Origin: Gemella massiliensis
Lineage (GTDB): Bacteria > Bacillota > Bacilli > Staphylococcales > Gemellaceae
NCBI RefSeq assembly: GCF_900120125.1
Contig: NZ_LT635545.1
Coordinates: 302,813 to 366,812 of the forward strand
Length of the DNA: 64,000 nucleotides
Direction: 5' to 3'
The stretch's first letter is position 1. Each line of letters begins with the position of its first letter. The notes beneath the pieces were generated by a model. It did not search any database. It was not told the DNA's origin and saw nothing but the letters and a program-made list of their open reading frames with translations. Below, piece by piece: positions 49,586 through 59,900 of this stretch. A program made the position numbers and the translations under genes.

Positions 49586-50575
49586 TTATCTCATACCCCA
49601 AGCCGAAAGTCCTTGTGCTTTATATGCTCTGGTTGCCGCATTTATTTGATCTTGAACCGTTGCTGTTGAACCCCAACCGGGCATTGTTTGGAATAACCCA
49701 GACGCTCCTGAAGCATTTCTAGCGTGTACTTGTCCGTTAGATTCACGCGCAATAATAGCTTCCCAAGTTGAAGCCGGTACTCCCGTTCTTCTTGCCATTT
49801 CTTGTGCAGCCGCTGAGCCTGTTGCACCGGCAGTATTACCATTTCTTAATACTATAGATCCTCCTGCAGTTTTTGCAGTGTATGTTGCCGTACTTGTTTC
49901 TGCCGCCGGACGTTGTTTTGTTCCGACAAGTACCACTTTAGTTGTCGGTTCTGAAATTACTTTCTCTGAAACTACTTTCTCTGAAACTACTTTTCCATCT
50001 TCTTTAACAGCTTCAACAGTTACTTCTTTTTCACCGTCTTTACCTTCTACTTTTGTTACTTTTTCATCAACATATTTAGAATCATCTTTTTCTTCTTTAG
50101 TTTCAAATTTAACAGCTTCTTTTCTCGTTTCGGTATCTTTATTTACACGAGTAATTTTTATAGTGTCAACAGTTGCCACTTCGCTATCTAAACTTGGTGT
50201 AACTTTATCATCCGATCCTAATGTGATATTCAATTCTTTTAAAATATCCTCTACTTTTGTATAAGTAGTTTTTCTTGTTGTTTCTTTACCGTTATCTACT
50301 ATCGTAATTTCACGTGCTCTATAAATATTAATTGTTTCTCCGCCTTTTACTTTAGTATCCAATCCCGGTTCAACTCTATCGTCTGCTCCGAACGGAATAT
50401 TATTGGTGATAAGAACTTCTCTTACCGTACCTTTTTTTGCTTTAATATCTATTCTGGTATTATCTAAATTCACGGCGAATGCTGATTGCCCTGTGTATTC
50501 TTCTGCAACCATAAAAGCTCCTGATAATAATACTCCTGCTGTTGCTGCCGATGCTACAATTTTTCCTAATTTCAT
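49586..50575 (-). CDS. RpfB/YabE-like secreted protein with lysozyme-like domain
   Basis: A 329-residue secreted peptidoglycan-active protein. A signal peptide covers about 1-35. Two ubiquitin-like DUF348 domains lie at about 37-87 and 100-145. A G5 domain follows at about 150-222 ([21 protein letters not shown] to VLVGTK). The C-terminal lysozyme-like domain at about 262-329 has the catalytic Glu278 in [12 protein letters not shown] and ends [13 protein letters not shown], like staphylococcal SceD/IsaA. The order DUF348-G5-lytic domain after tatD is that of actinobacterial RpfB, while Bacillus YabE in the same place has a 3D domain. The stop of tatD touches the start codon. Expected role: wall remodelling and growth resumption. 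Confidence 0.88.
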   Translation of the reverse strand: MKLGKIVASAATAGVLLSGAFMVAEEYTGQSAFAVNLDNTRIDIKAKKGTVREVLITNNIPFGADDRVEPGLDTKVKGGETINIYRAREITIVDNGKETTRKTTYTKVEDILKELNITLGSDDKVTPSLDSEVATVDTIKITRVNKDTETRKEAVKFETKEEKDDSKYVDEKVTKVEGKDGEKEVTVEAVKEDGKVVSEKVVSEKVISEPTTKVVLVGTKQRPAAETSTATYTAKTAGGSIVLRNGNTAGATGSAAAQEMARRTGVPASTWEAIIARESNGQVHARNASGASGLFQTMPGWGSTATVQDQINAATRAYKAQGLSAWGMR

Positions 50576-51364
50576 CTAAATCATTTTCTCCTTTATATCT
50601 ATTTTAAATAACTTACAAGCATTATTAAATGTTTGTTCTGTTAACGATTTATAACTCATCTCTCTAAGATCAGCTATCTCTTGTGCTACATAATGAACGT
50701 AGGCGGGTTCATTTCTTTTACCTCTGTATGGTGTCGGGGTCAAATATGGGCAATCCGTTTCGATTAGTAATCTATCAAGCGGACATGCTTTTGCGACTTC
50801 TTTAGGTGTTTTCGCACTTTTAAATGTGACCGGGCCACCAAGTGAAATATAAAAGTTTTCTTTCAGCATAATATTCATACTCTCTACCGAGCCTGAAAAA
50901 CTATGCATTATCCCACCAATTTCACCTGCATTTTCTTCCTGCAAAATTTGAATTGTGTCTGCCATCGCATCACGAGTATGAATAACGATTGGCTTTTTAA
51001 CTTCTTTTGCCAGTGCTATCTGGCGTCTAAATACTTCTTTTTGAACTTCTTTCGGACTTTTATCCCAGTGATAATCAAGACCAATCTCGCCGATTGCCAC
51101 TACTTTATCATTCGTTAATGCGATTTTTTTTATCATTTCGTATTTTTCTTCCGTAAAATCAATCGCCTCTACCGGATGCCAGCCGACCGTCAAGTATAAA
51201 AAGTCGTATTTTTCCGTAATTTCTAATGCTTTTTGAATACTTTTATCATCGAAACCAACTATGTTAATTAACTTAACACCTTGCATTTTAGCACGCTCTA
51301 TTGTTTCTTCTAAATCTTCTAAATAAGCATCATCATTCAAATGTGCATGTGTATCAAATAACAT
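50576..51364 (-). CDS. tatD: TatD-family metal-dependent DNase
   Basis: A 262-residue TIM-barrel hydrolase. Metal ligands are visible: MLFDTHAHLND at the N-terminus, GEIGLDYHWDKSP near residue 90, VIHTRDA near 127, MHSFSGS near 152 and ETDCPYLTPTPYRGKRNEP near 203. TatD proteins are 3'-5' exonucleases acting in DNA repair and breakdown. It is followed without a gap by the RpfB-like gene. In many Gram-positive bacteria this pair precedes rnmV and ksgA, which are absent here. Confidence 0.94.
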   Translation of the reverse strand: MLFDTHAHLNDDAYLEDLEETIERAKMQGVKLINIVGFDDKSIQKALEITEKYDFLYLTVGWHPVEAIDFTEEKYEMIKKIALTNDKVVAIGEIGLDYHWDKSPKEVQKEVFRRQIALAKEVKKPIVIHTRDAMADTIQILQEENAGEIGGIMHSFSGSVESMNIMLKENFYISLGGPVTFKSAKTPKEVAKACPLDRLLIETDCPYLTPTPYRGKRNEPAYVHYVAQEIADLREMSYKSLTEQTFNNACKLFKIDIKEKMI

Positions 51365-51588
51365 ATCATGCCTCCTTCACCTTTACGATTATAACAAAAC
51401 AAAGTGTCAATAGAATATCTAAACTATTTCAATTAGATTACAATATTTTTTCATCTACTTATAAATTATTATTTCTTAATATTAACCTTATTTAATTCAT
51501 ACTTAACAAATTCTTTGTTCATATTTATTATTTTCCATATTCTAATACATTACATTATTTAACTTCAGTAGCTTCTATCTTTTGCCGG
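51365..51588. other. intergenic region upstream of tatD and galE
   Basis: About 220 bp between divergent genes. AT-rich, without a reading frame of interest. The galE promoter lies at its right end. Confidence 0.4.
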
Positions 51589-51617
51589 TTGACATTCAAG
51601 TGTTATTTTTATAAAAT
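51589..51617 (+). promoter_or_regulatory. promoter of galE
   Basis: TTGACA (51589-51594), 17 bp, TAAAAT (51612-51617). It gives a leader of about 55 nt before galE. Confidence 0.75.
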
Positions 51618-51644
51618 TGTAACTATAAAATATTTATTAGGAGG

Positions 51645-51686
51645 ATGTTTTATCAAATTGATAAAGCTAAACTGATTTATGAGTAA
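51645..51686 (+). CDS. possible 13-codon leader overlapping galE
   Basis: The frame MFYQIDKAKLIYE stops at TAA 51684-51686, 8 nt inside galE in another frame. AGGAGG lies directly against its ATG, which is too close for normal use. The same AGGAGG is 34 nt before the galE ATG, too far. A TTTATCA/TTGATAAA hairpin lies between and could bring them together. Confidence 0.3.
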   Translation: MFYQIDKAKLIYE

Positions 51687-52695
51687 AAAAATATTGGTAA
51701 CAGGCGGTGCTGGTTTTATCGGTTCACACACTTGTATCGAATTATTAAACAATGGAAATGAAGTTGTTATAGTTGATAACTTATACAATGCTAATAAAAA
51801 AAGCATTGATATTATTGAACGCATTACCGGAAAAAAAGTAAAATTTTACCAAGTAGATATTAGAGATGAAAAAGCTCTGGAAAATGTATTTGAAACAGAA
51901 AAGAATATTTTTGGAGTTATTCACTTCGCCGGTCTAAAAGCTGTCGGTGAATCTTGTAAAATACCTCTAAAATATTATGATAATAATATTACAGGTACAC
52001 TTGTACTATGTCGTGTAATGGAAAAATACAACTGCAAAAATATTATCTTCAGTTCGTCGGCAACTGTATATGGTGATCCGCACACATTACCGATAAAAGA
52101 GGATTTCCCATTATCAGTAACTAACCCGTACGGTAGAACAAAATTAATGATAGAAGAAATTCTTGGTGATATTTATACAGCTGATAAAGATTGGAATATA
52201 GTTTTGCTTCGTTACTTTAATCCGATTGGAGCACATGAAAGCGGAGATCTTGGAGAAGATCCTACCGGTATTCCCAACAATTTGCTTCCATATGTTATGC
52301 AAGTTGCCGTTGGGAAACTAGAAAAAGTAAATGTCTTCGGTGATGATTTTAACACACATGACGGAACCGGCGTTCGAGATTATATTCATGTTGTTGACCT
52401 TGCATGCGGACACGTAGCCGCACTTAAAAAACTTGAAAAAGATAGCGGCTTAACCAAATATAACTTGGGAACAGGTAACGGATATTCAGTCCTTGATATA
52501 ATCAAAAATGCATCTCTTGCAGTAGGTAAAGATATTCCTTATGTAATTACTGAAAGAAGAAGCGGTGATATTGCCGCTTGTTATGCGGATGCTACTAAGG
52601 CAAAAAAAGAGTTGGGTTGGGAAGCGAAATTTGACATTAAAAGAATGTGCGAAGATTCATGGCATTGGCAAAGTAAACATCCAAACGGATTTTAA
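51679..52695 (+). CDS. galE: UDP-glucose 4-epimerase
   Basis: A 338-residue short-chain dehydrogenase-type epimerase interconverting UDP-glucose and UDP-galactose. The NAD-binding GGAGFIGSHTCIELL is at residues 8-22. The catalytic Ser region is FSSSATVYGDP near 125, and the catalytic Tyr-x3-Lys is in NPYGRTKLM near 150. RYFNPIGAHESGDLGEDP is the substrate-binding stretch. The start at 51679 is forced by an in-frame TGA two codons upstream, although no Shine-Dalgarno sequence is at normal distance. The gene is a single unit with a promoter at 51589. Confidence 0.96.
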   Translation: MSKKILVTGGAGFIGSHTCIELLNNGNEVVIVDNLYNANKKSIDIIERITGKKVKFYQVDIRDEKALENVFETEKNIFGVIHFAGLKAVGESCKIPLKYYDNNITGTLVLCRVMEKYNCKNIIFSSSATVYGDPHTLPIKEDFPLSVTNPYGRTKLMIEEILGDIYTADKDWNIVLLRYFNPIGAHESGDLGEDPTGIPNNLLPYVMQVAVGKLEKVNVFGDDFNTHDGTGVRDYIHVVDLACGHVAALKKLEKDSGLTKYNLGTGNGYSVLDIIKNASLAVGKDIPYVITERRSGDIAACYADATKAKKELGWEAKFDIKRMCEDSWHWQSKHPNGF

Positions 52696-52756
52696 GATTA
52701 ATTAGAACTAGCCTAAACGCTAACATTTCAATAAAAATTTTTGAACCACTCCATGA

Positions 52757-52795
52757 AAATTCCAGATTTTGATTTAAACACAAAATCTGGAATTT
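52757..52795. terminator. bidirectional terminator after galE
   Basis: AAATTCCAGATTTTG (52757-52771) pairs perfectly with CAAAATCTGGAATTT (52781-52795) around a 9-nt loop, between converging genes. Confidence 0.88.
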
Positions 52796-52813
52796 ATTAT
52801 TTATATCTTTAAA

Positions 52814-53503
52814 TTATTTATAAACTACCATAAAGGCTCCACCTAAAACAACATCTTCTGCTGCCGTGCTACGCTGCTGCCATATTTTATCCATGTTATA
52901 CCAACGATCTGTTTTATCCATATTATCCGGATCAATCGCTTTTGTATTCCCATTATGATATCCGCTTAGAATAACGGAATGGGTACTATTTCCTTTAACA
53001 AAGATCCCATGCCCTACAATGCCAAAAACAATATAACCTTTTTTAAGAGATAATTCCAAATCTTCTTTAGAATTTACAATACGATATTTTAACCCCCAAT
53101 TTTCCAGTGCCAACGCAGCACCTAGACTTGATGTGCCTGTAAATGTGGTATTCATCTCCATTGACGTATTATAAATATAATCGGCAACTTGAACAGGGGT
53201 TACATCTTCTTTTAATTCTGAAATAATCATTGCTAATGAGGTAGGTACGCAGCCTGTAATTTTCAAGTTTGATAAACCGTATCTCTTACCTCCCCATCTG
53301 CTGTCAGCTTGATAATACTGTGGAAATTTTATCGGTTTTGTAAAATCGGAATAGCTTTTATTGTAAAAATTTTCAATAGGTTCTTCATCGGCATAATACT
53401 CCCACTTCCCTTGTTGGTCTTGTATCCAATCTCCCTTTGCTTGTGTAATTCCATTGGTTAGAAATAAACCTATTGTTACTAAGCCTATAACCAATTTTTT
53501 CAT
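52814..53503 (-). CDS. secreted C39-like cysteine peptidase family protein
   Basis: A 229-residue secreted protein with a signal peptide (about 1-22). The papain-like C39_2 domain follows: the catalytic Cys in LKITGCVPTSLAMIISELK near residue 85, the His in STHSVILSGYHNG near 178, and the Asp in AIDPDNMDKTDRWYNMDKIW. Before it, QGKWEYYADEEPI looks like one choline-binding-like or wall-binding repeat. These proteins may act as peptidases on surface or peptide substrates; the target is unknown. A single gene. The tail AAEDVVLGGAFMVVYK is typical. Confidence 0.85.
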   Translation of the reverse strand: MKKLVIGLVTIGLFLTNGITQAKGDWIQDQQGKWEYYADEEPIENFYNKSYSDFTKPIKFPQYYQADSRWGGKRYGLSNLKITGCVPTSLAMIISELKEDVTPVQVADYIYNTSMEMNTTFTGTSSLGAALALENWGLKYRIVNSKEDLELSLKKGYIVFGIVGHGIFVKGNSTHSVILSGYHNGNTKAIDPDNMDKTDRWYNMDKIWQQRSTAAEDVVLGGAFMVVYK

Positions 53504-53735
53504 AACTATACTTACTCACCCCAAACTATATATTTAACAATTTGTTAATAGTATTTTCATATTAATTATATTTTCATTATAAAAGACGCTATTCTTTTAT
53601 TATTTTTAGCCATAATATTTTACAACTTAGTATTATATGAATTAAATTCTAGCCATATATAATATACTCTTAATTTTCAAAAATTTTTTAATAATTTCTA
53701 TGTATATAATCTTTAACATTCTTATAAAAAGCCTG

Positions 53736-55001
53736 TTATTCAAACTGCGCTAATATTTTTTTAGCTGTTTCTAAATTCATGTGTTTTTCTTTTTGTAACT
53801 TTTCTACAACTTCTTCCAGTTGCTCATTGGTAGCTCCGGCTAAAATTGCTAACGATTTAGCGTGTAGTTTCATATGTCCCTTTTGAATACCTGTACTTAC
53901 CAAGGCACGCACTGCCGAAAAATTTTGCGCTAAACCGACAGATACAATAATTCCCGCTAAAGTTTTAGCATCCGGATTTTTCATTAAGGAACGCGCAACT
54001 TTAACGCTCGGATTAATCCCGATAGAGCCTCCAACACTCGCTATAGGCATAGGAAGTGATAATTCTCCAATCAATAACTCTTTTTCATAATCACAAGTCC
54101 AAGTCGATAATCCCTCATAGCGAAAATTTTTAGTTGCGTAGCTTTGGCAGGCAGATTCTACCGCACGCCAATCGTTTCCGCTGGCAACAACTACACTATC
54201 TATTCCGTTAAAAATTCCCTTATTATGTGTAGCCGCACGGTAAACGTCCATTTTGGCAAACTTTCCGGCCAATTCCATTTTTTTAGCTATCTCTTTGCCG
54301 TTTTCTTTTGAAAGTTTATCAAACGGAATCTCACATTTTGAGCTGACTATTGACCTGGTAGCATAATTAGAAAGAATAGCCATTAAAGAATTTCCGCCTG
54401 TTAATTGTTCAAGAAACGGCTTAATTGCTTCCAACATTGTATTCAGCATATTAGCACCCATTGCTTCCAAAGTATCAACAATTAAATAAACTACAACAAA
54501 AGTTACATCATCTTCGTTAAGAATTTTTACTTCCAACTCTCTTGCTCCGCCACCACGCTTAACGATTGACGGATATGCTTCATTTGCTATTTTTATAATA
54601 GTTTCACTGTTAGTTGTAATAGTATCTTTGGCAAGGGTATAATTTTCTACATCGTATAACGCAACTTGACCTATCATTTTTCTGTCATGAATAACGGTCT
54701 TAAATCCGCCACAAGAAGAAATAATTTTCCCGGCGTTACTGCACGCCGCAACAACAGACGGCTCTTCTGTTACAAAAGGAACACAATAGGTGATATTATT
54801 AACAACAAAGTTTGGAACAACACTAAACGGTAGCGAAAAAGTTCCCACTACATTTTCCACCATATTATTTGCCGTTTCAAAATCTAAAACCTTATTTTCT
54901 TCCAATAACTCAAAACTACTTTCATCAAGTATTTCTTCTTTTATAATATCCAAACGTTCTGCTCGGTTTTTTTTATAAAATCCGCTCCAATTTTTTTTCA
55001 T
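53736..55001 (-). CDS. mvaA: hydroxymethylglutaryl-CoA reductase (class II)
   Basis: A 421-residue enzyme making mevalonate from HMG-CoA, the committed step of the mevalonate pathway. ENVVGTFSLPFSVVPNFVVN near 50 contains the catalytic Glu region (the ENVIG motif of class II). RAATHNKGIFNGIDSVVVASGNDWRAVE near 257-285 carries the catalytic Lys and Asp. GGSIGINPSVKVARSLM is the cofactor-site region and KGHMKLHAKSLA near 377 carries the catalytic His. It follows mvaS by 16 bp and forms one transcript with it; in Staphylococcus the two genes are divergent. Confidence 0.95.
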   Translation of the reverse strand: MKKNWSGFYKKNRAERLDIIKEEILDESSFELLEENKVLDFETANNMVENVVGTFSLPFSVVPNFVVNNITYCVPFVTEEPSVVAACSNAGKIISSCGGFKTVIHDRKMIGQVALYDVENYTLAKDTITTNSETIIKIANEAYPSIVKRGGGARELEVKILNEDDVTFVVVYLIVDTLEAMGANMLNTMLEAIKPFLEQLTGGNSLMAILSNYATRSIVSSKCEIPFDKLSKENGKEIAKKMELAGKFAKMDVYRAATHNKGIFNGIDSVVVASGNDWRAVESACQSYATKNFRYEGLSTWTCDYEKELLIGELSLPMPIASVGGSIGINPSVKVARSLMKNPDAKTLAGIIVSVGLAQNFSAVRALVSTGIQKGHMKLHAKSLAILAGATNEQLEEVVEKLQKEKHMNLETAKKILAQFE

Positions 55002-55017
55002 GAAATCTCCCTTTTAA

Positions 55018-56187
55018 TTATTGTCTTTTATAGATACGTTTATGATTTTCTATTTTTTCTAAAACAAACATACTGTCATCTTTAATATCTGAAATATCTA
55101 AATTACCGTCTTTATCAGGTAAAGTACATCTAAAGAACATATCTTCATATTGCTCCACTGTAATTCGTTTACGTTTATTAAAATCATCAAAGCGATTATT
55201 ACGAAGATGATCTCTATACCCTTGTACAAGCGTCATGCTGAAAATTTCCGCTACAGCTCCGCTACCATAACTATAAAGAACTATCTTATCCCCGGCATTT
55301 AATTCTGCACTATTTTCTATAAGAGATAATAATCCTAAAAACAGTGAGCCGGTGTAAATATTCCCTACTCGTTGACTATATAACATAGATTCATCAAAAC
55401 GAGTTAATAATCTTTCTTTTAAATCTGTATCTGTCTTATTTTCTAATAAGGCATTTAACCCTTTAAGACCAAGTTTTGGATAAGGCAGATGCAAACAAAC
55501 GGCAGAAAAATCCTCCAGCGAAACTTTTGCTCTTTTTTCATACTCGTCCCATGTTGTCATTAAACAATCAAGATACTGCTCTGTAGAAAATTTTCCTTCC
55601 ACAAAAGCATAATTTGAATAGTTTGGTCGCCAAAAATCCATCACATCACGAGTTTGACAGATATTATCATTGTTCAATTCCAATACTCTCGGATTTTTAG
55701 CAACAAGCATAGCACAACTTCCTGCTCCTTGAGTAGATTCTCCGGAAGAATTTTTTCCATATTTAGCTATATCACTGGCAATAACCAATACTTTGGAATC
55801 CGGATTATTAAGAACATGATTCTTGGCAAAATCAAGACCTGCAGTTGCACCGTAACACGCCTCTTTTACTTCAATTGCTCGAACAAAAGGATTCATATCC
55901 AGTAAATTATGAATAAAAACAGCGGCGGCTTTACTTTGGTCAACCCCCGACTCAGTTCCGACGATAATCATGTCAATTTTTTCTAAATCATCTTTATCTA
56001 AAATTTCATATGCAGCCTGAGCTCCTAATGTTACTATATCCTGACTGGCAGGCGGAATACTCATTTCAAGCTGTAATAAACCTTTTGTGAATTTATCAGG
56101 TTCTACTCCACGTGCAGCTGCCAAATCACAAATATCTAAATAATACTCCGGCATTGCGAACCCAATTTTATCAATTCCAATTTTCAT
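55018..56187 (-). CDS. mvaS: hydroxymethylglutaryl-CoA synthase
   Basis: A 389-residue thiolase-fold enzyme joining acetyl-CoA and acetoacetyl-CoA. The catalytic Cys111 is in EVKEACYGATAGLDFA, the Glu is in VGTESGVDQSKAAA near 79, and the His is in AVCLHLPYPKLG near 233. The IGIDKIGFAMPEYYLD start is standard for bacterial MvaS. Together with MvaA and the thiolase at 63000 it supplies mevalonate for isoprenoids, including the prenyl chain made by HepS and HepT. Confidence 0.96.
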   Translation of the reverse strand: MKIGIDKIGFAMPEYYLDICDLAAARGVEPDKFTKGLLQLEMSIPPASQDIVTLGAQAAYEILDKDDLEKIDMIIVGTESGVDQSKAAAVFIHNLLDMNPFVRAIEVKEACYGATAGLDFAKNHVLNNPDSKVLVIASDIAKYGKNSSGESTQGAGSCAMLVAKNPRVLELNNDNICQTRDVMDFWRPNYSNYAFVEGKFSTEQYLDCLMTTWDEYEKRAKVSLEDFSAVCLHLPYPKLGLKGLNALLENKTDTDLKERLLTRFDESMLYSQRVGNIYTGSLFLGLLSLIENSAELNAGDKIVLYSYGSGAVAEIFSMTLVQGYRDHLRNNRFDDFNKRKRITVEQYEDMFFRCTLPDKDGNLDISDIKDDSMFVLEKIENHKRIYKRQ

Positions 56188-56527
56188 ATCAATTCTACCT
56201 TTCGATTAATAATCAAACTTCTATCGCAAATTTACATTATTCACAAATTATAGTTAAATTTGTCGCAACTACTATTTTATAAGATTTTTTCAAATTAGTC
56301 TACTTATACCCTCCAAATTTAAAAATTTATTTCTATTTTTGCTTGTTTTTTTAATATAATCGTATAAATATTACAATTTTTTAATAAATTTTTATCAATA
56401 AGCAATGGTATTGAATATATTTATAATCAGCTTGGATTAATCTTAACATTTTCAGCATTAGATATATAAAATATATAAAAATGACCTACGTTCGGTATAA
56501 ATATTTATTCCGTTATTAATGTACACA
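56188..56527. other. AT-rich intergenic region upstream of mvaS
   Basis: About 340 bp with no gene or clear structure. It should include the mvaS-mvaA promoter; no convincing hexamer pair was seen. Confidence 0.4.
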
Positions 56528-56675
56528 GTAAATTTCTTAAGGTTCACCTGAACATATACCCTCAAGTGAAGCCGGTATCCCATCACTAAGAATAACAACA
56601 AGCCTAATAGCAATGTTTGTAGTTGTAGGCGTCCATACTACTACCCATTGTTAGAATATTTGCAAAATAACACAC
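56528..56675 (-). repeat. modular repeat, copy 3 (central block missing)
   Basis: On the minus strand TTATTTTGCAAATATT, CAATGGGTAGTAG, GACGCCTACAACTA is joined directly to CAAACATTGCTATTAGGCTT and TTATTCTTAGTGATG. This is the left and right module of copy 1 without the central hairpin block of about 90 bp. The AATTTCTTAAGGTT flank also occurs at copy 1 but in the opposite orientation relative to the element. Confidence 0.8.
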
Positions 56676-56990
56676 CGTTATTAAACACTAAAATATATTT
56701 TCATTATTATTGAGTGGACATAATTGAAAATGAAAACTAAATTTTATTATATATAACTATTTATTAGATTATAATTTATTTTAAATTCAAAAAGGCTGTT
56801 TTATCAGCATTTATATTTTTTATTAAAAGATATTGATAATCTCTTTCATTTAAAACGGTTTTATGATATAGTATATTATGTTATGAATAAAAATTAAGTT
56901 CAGGAAATTTTTAATAATTTTAGAAAGGGGTGAACTTATTTTCTGATATTAAAATTTCTTGAAGTTAGAAATAAATTAAAGGAGATAAAC
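56676..56990. other. leader and promoter region of the 1721-residue surface protein
   Basis: About 315 bp. CAGGAAATTTTTAATA (from 56901) and TATTAAAATTTCTTG (to 56961) form a long imperfect inverted repeat just before the start codon. The loop contains AAAGGGGTGAAC, a ribosome-binding-like sequence with a GTG frame of ten codons. TATAGTATATTATG near 56872 may hold the -10 element. Control of translation through this leader is possible but not shown. Confidence 0.4.
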
Positions 56991-59900
56991 ATGAAAACAC
57001 AAAACAAATTATTAAAATCCGGTATAACTGTAGCGCTGGCTATGACGATAGGAGGTGTAACCGCTGTAGCATGGCCGGGTGTTCAAACAAACCATGTAGC
57101 TAAAGCTGATTTTGGAGATGAACCTGCATCTTCTAAAACTAAAGAACAATTAAAAACTGTTATTGATAAAATTTTTGCCGATGAAAATTTGACAAATAGA
57201 TATTTGGGAACTATGTTTTACCATAAAGAATCAAAATTTCCTTACTATCACATAACCTTTGAAAATCATCAAGTTCCTGAAGATGTCATTGACACTACAC
57301 CTTGGTACAATATGTGGAGTGAAGCTGCCGCCGCTAAAGCAAAACTTGATGCAAACTCATATACAGAAAAAACTGCTCAAAATGCGATAAGAACCCTTGA
57401 CTACTTCACAAATCTTTTTAATTTTGAAAGAAGTCAGCACCTTACTAATGACGGTTTTTATACAACTACCAACTTTACCACTCCTAAAATGGTTAAAAGC
57501 GATAGCGACGGTCAACAAGATTTTTATAAAAAAGCTGCTAATTCAAACAGCGAAGAAATAAAAAAACTGTTTAAAGATAACCTGCTTGGGGTTTACAAAA
57601 AGGGGCAAGATCTGGAAATAAACCTTGTTGCAAATCCTGACGAAGTAAGTAAAATCACCTCATTTACTGTAAACAAAATTTCTGCAATAGACCCTACAGT
57701 TCACCTAGGTCCTTCTGCCGAAGATCAAAAACAAGTTGCTTTCAGCATTCCCGGAGAATTAAAAGCAGAACAAATAATAGTTACTAATATGACCTATCTT
57801 GATAAACATGGGAATAAACATCAAACCGGAGCCTTTGCACTTGATATTGACTATTCTAAATTGCAAGCTAAACCTAATGCTGACGGCTCTAACGGTATTC
57901 CTAAATATCGTGAAGAATTGGAGTCAAAAATTCAAAAATGGATTGACCGAGGTCGCCAAGTAAACGAATGGCTACTTTCTCCGGCTACAACAAAAGACAC
58001 CGTTATTGATTCGGACATAACTGAACGGGCAAAAATCAGTACAGCTATAAATGAATTGGAAAAATTAAAACGTGACCCTAATGCCAACTATGATAAACTT
58101 TATAAAATAGCAACTCCTATTCATGAAGCTGAAGATGTTGCTACCTTGCGTGAAGTATTAGATATTAAAGTTGCAAAACTTCTTGAAACATTTAGCATAT
58201 ATACTAAAGATATTTACACAGAAAACAGTATTAAAGATTACAAAAATTATATTGAAAGTGTTCCTAAACTTAAAAACGGAAAAAATATTAAAGAGTTGGT
58301 CAGCTTAATTAAAGAGTTTGAAAATTCTCATTATAAATATTTAAAATATAATACAAGCGAATTAGAAGATTTAATTAAAATCGGCGAACAAAAAATGGAG
58401 AGTGAATATACACCTCTAACATGGGGAAAATTCTCTATCGCATTACGCCATTCAAAAGATTGGATTGAACAAAACAAAAAATTCCATCCGCAAATTAATA
58501 ATACCCCTGAGCTTGTTAAACAATTACGTGATTCTATAAACGGCTTAGTTAAAACAAACGGCGAAAAAGGTGAACAAGTTCCTGAGAAAAAACAAGATCA
58601 AAAACAGGACACTGCCAAACCTTACAATATAAAGGGTAAATTTGTTAAACGTGGCGAGGATACTGATGCCATAGGCGAATATAATAGGGACTTATCTTCA
58701 ATTATAAAAAATATTGAAGTTCATGAATTAGGTAATGGCAAAAATGAAATTTATCTTAACCTTGAACCTAAATTAGACTCTTCAGGTAATGTCGAATTTG
58801 CACTTGTAGGAACATTCAAATATAACAGTGCCGGCAACGCTAATGCAGACAGTGAAACTGTTGAAACTACTACTATTAAGGGTAAACAATATCCTACAAA
58901 AATCAAACTTACAGTCTACAGCGACAAATCTAATATTGAATTGGCACTCCTAGGCGATATTCAATTTAAAGATTCTATGCACTTAGGAGATGATGGAATT
59001 TATCACCATACTGCAAATACGGACTTATTCCTAGACTACTCGTCTAAATCTTCTTCTGATGAAACTAAAAAAGATCCGTTAAAAGAAGAACTACAAAAAC
59101 AACTTGATTATTTTAATAAAAAAGAAGTTCAAGAAAATCATAAAAAAGTACCTGATAAATTCAAAACACAATTAGAACAATTAAAAACACAGGCAGCTAA
59201 TCTTCTAAAAAAAGATTCACTTTCAAAAGAAGAAGTATCATCTCTTGTCCACAAGTTATTAGATGAGAATACAAAACTTGACGCATTAGCTAATATGCAG
59301 CTTTCACTTGAAGGGCAAAAAGATACATACGAAAACTTCTGGAAAAATAATAAAGATTATACTAAAGAAAGTATTAAACTTGTAAAAGATAAATTAGACA
59401 AACTGGAACAACGCATTAATAATCTTCAAGCATCTGATGTGGAAGGTACTAAAGAAACTCTTACCGATGAACACGGTGAACAACGTGAAACTATCGTTTA
59501 CAAAACTATTGATGAGATAATCGGACAACTTCAAAATATAGGTGATTATCTACGAGTTGATACAACTCCGTTAGAAAAAGAAGTGGCTAAAGCGGAAGAA
59601 AAACTGAAAGATACAACTAACAGTCCAAAATCTCGTCAAGCATTACAACAAATTATAGAAAAAGCCAAAAAATATATTGAAAATGCGAAACTTACACCTG
59701 ACGATCACGGTACAGACGATAAAGTAAACACAAACCTTAACGATTACTTCATAGAACAATTAAAACTTGCTGTTCAAGATTTAAAACCGGATACAGATGA
59801 CAAAGAAAAACCTGCCAACAAAGACGGGCTTAATGCTAAAATTAAAGAAGTAGAAGCGGTTAAACAAGGGAAGAAATCATCAGCAGCATATACCGCATTG

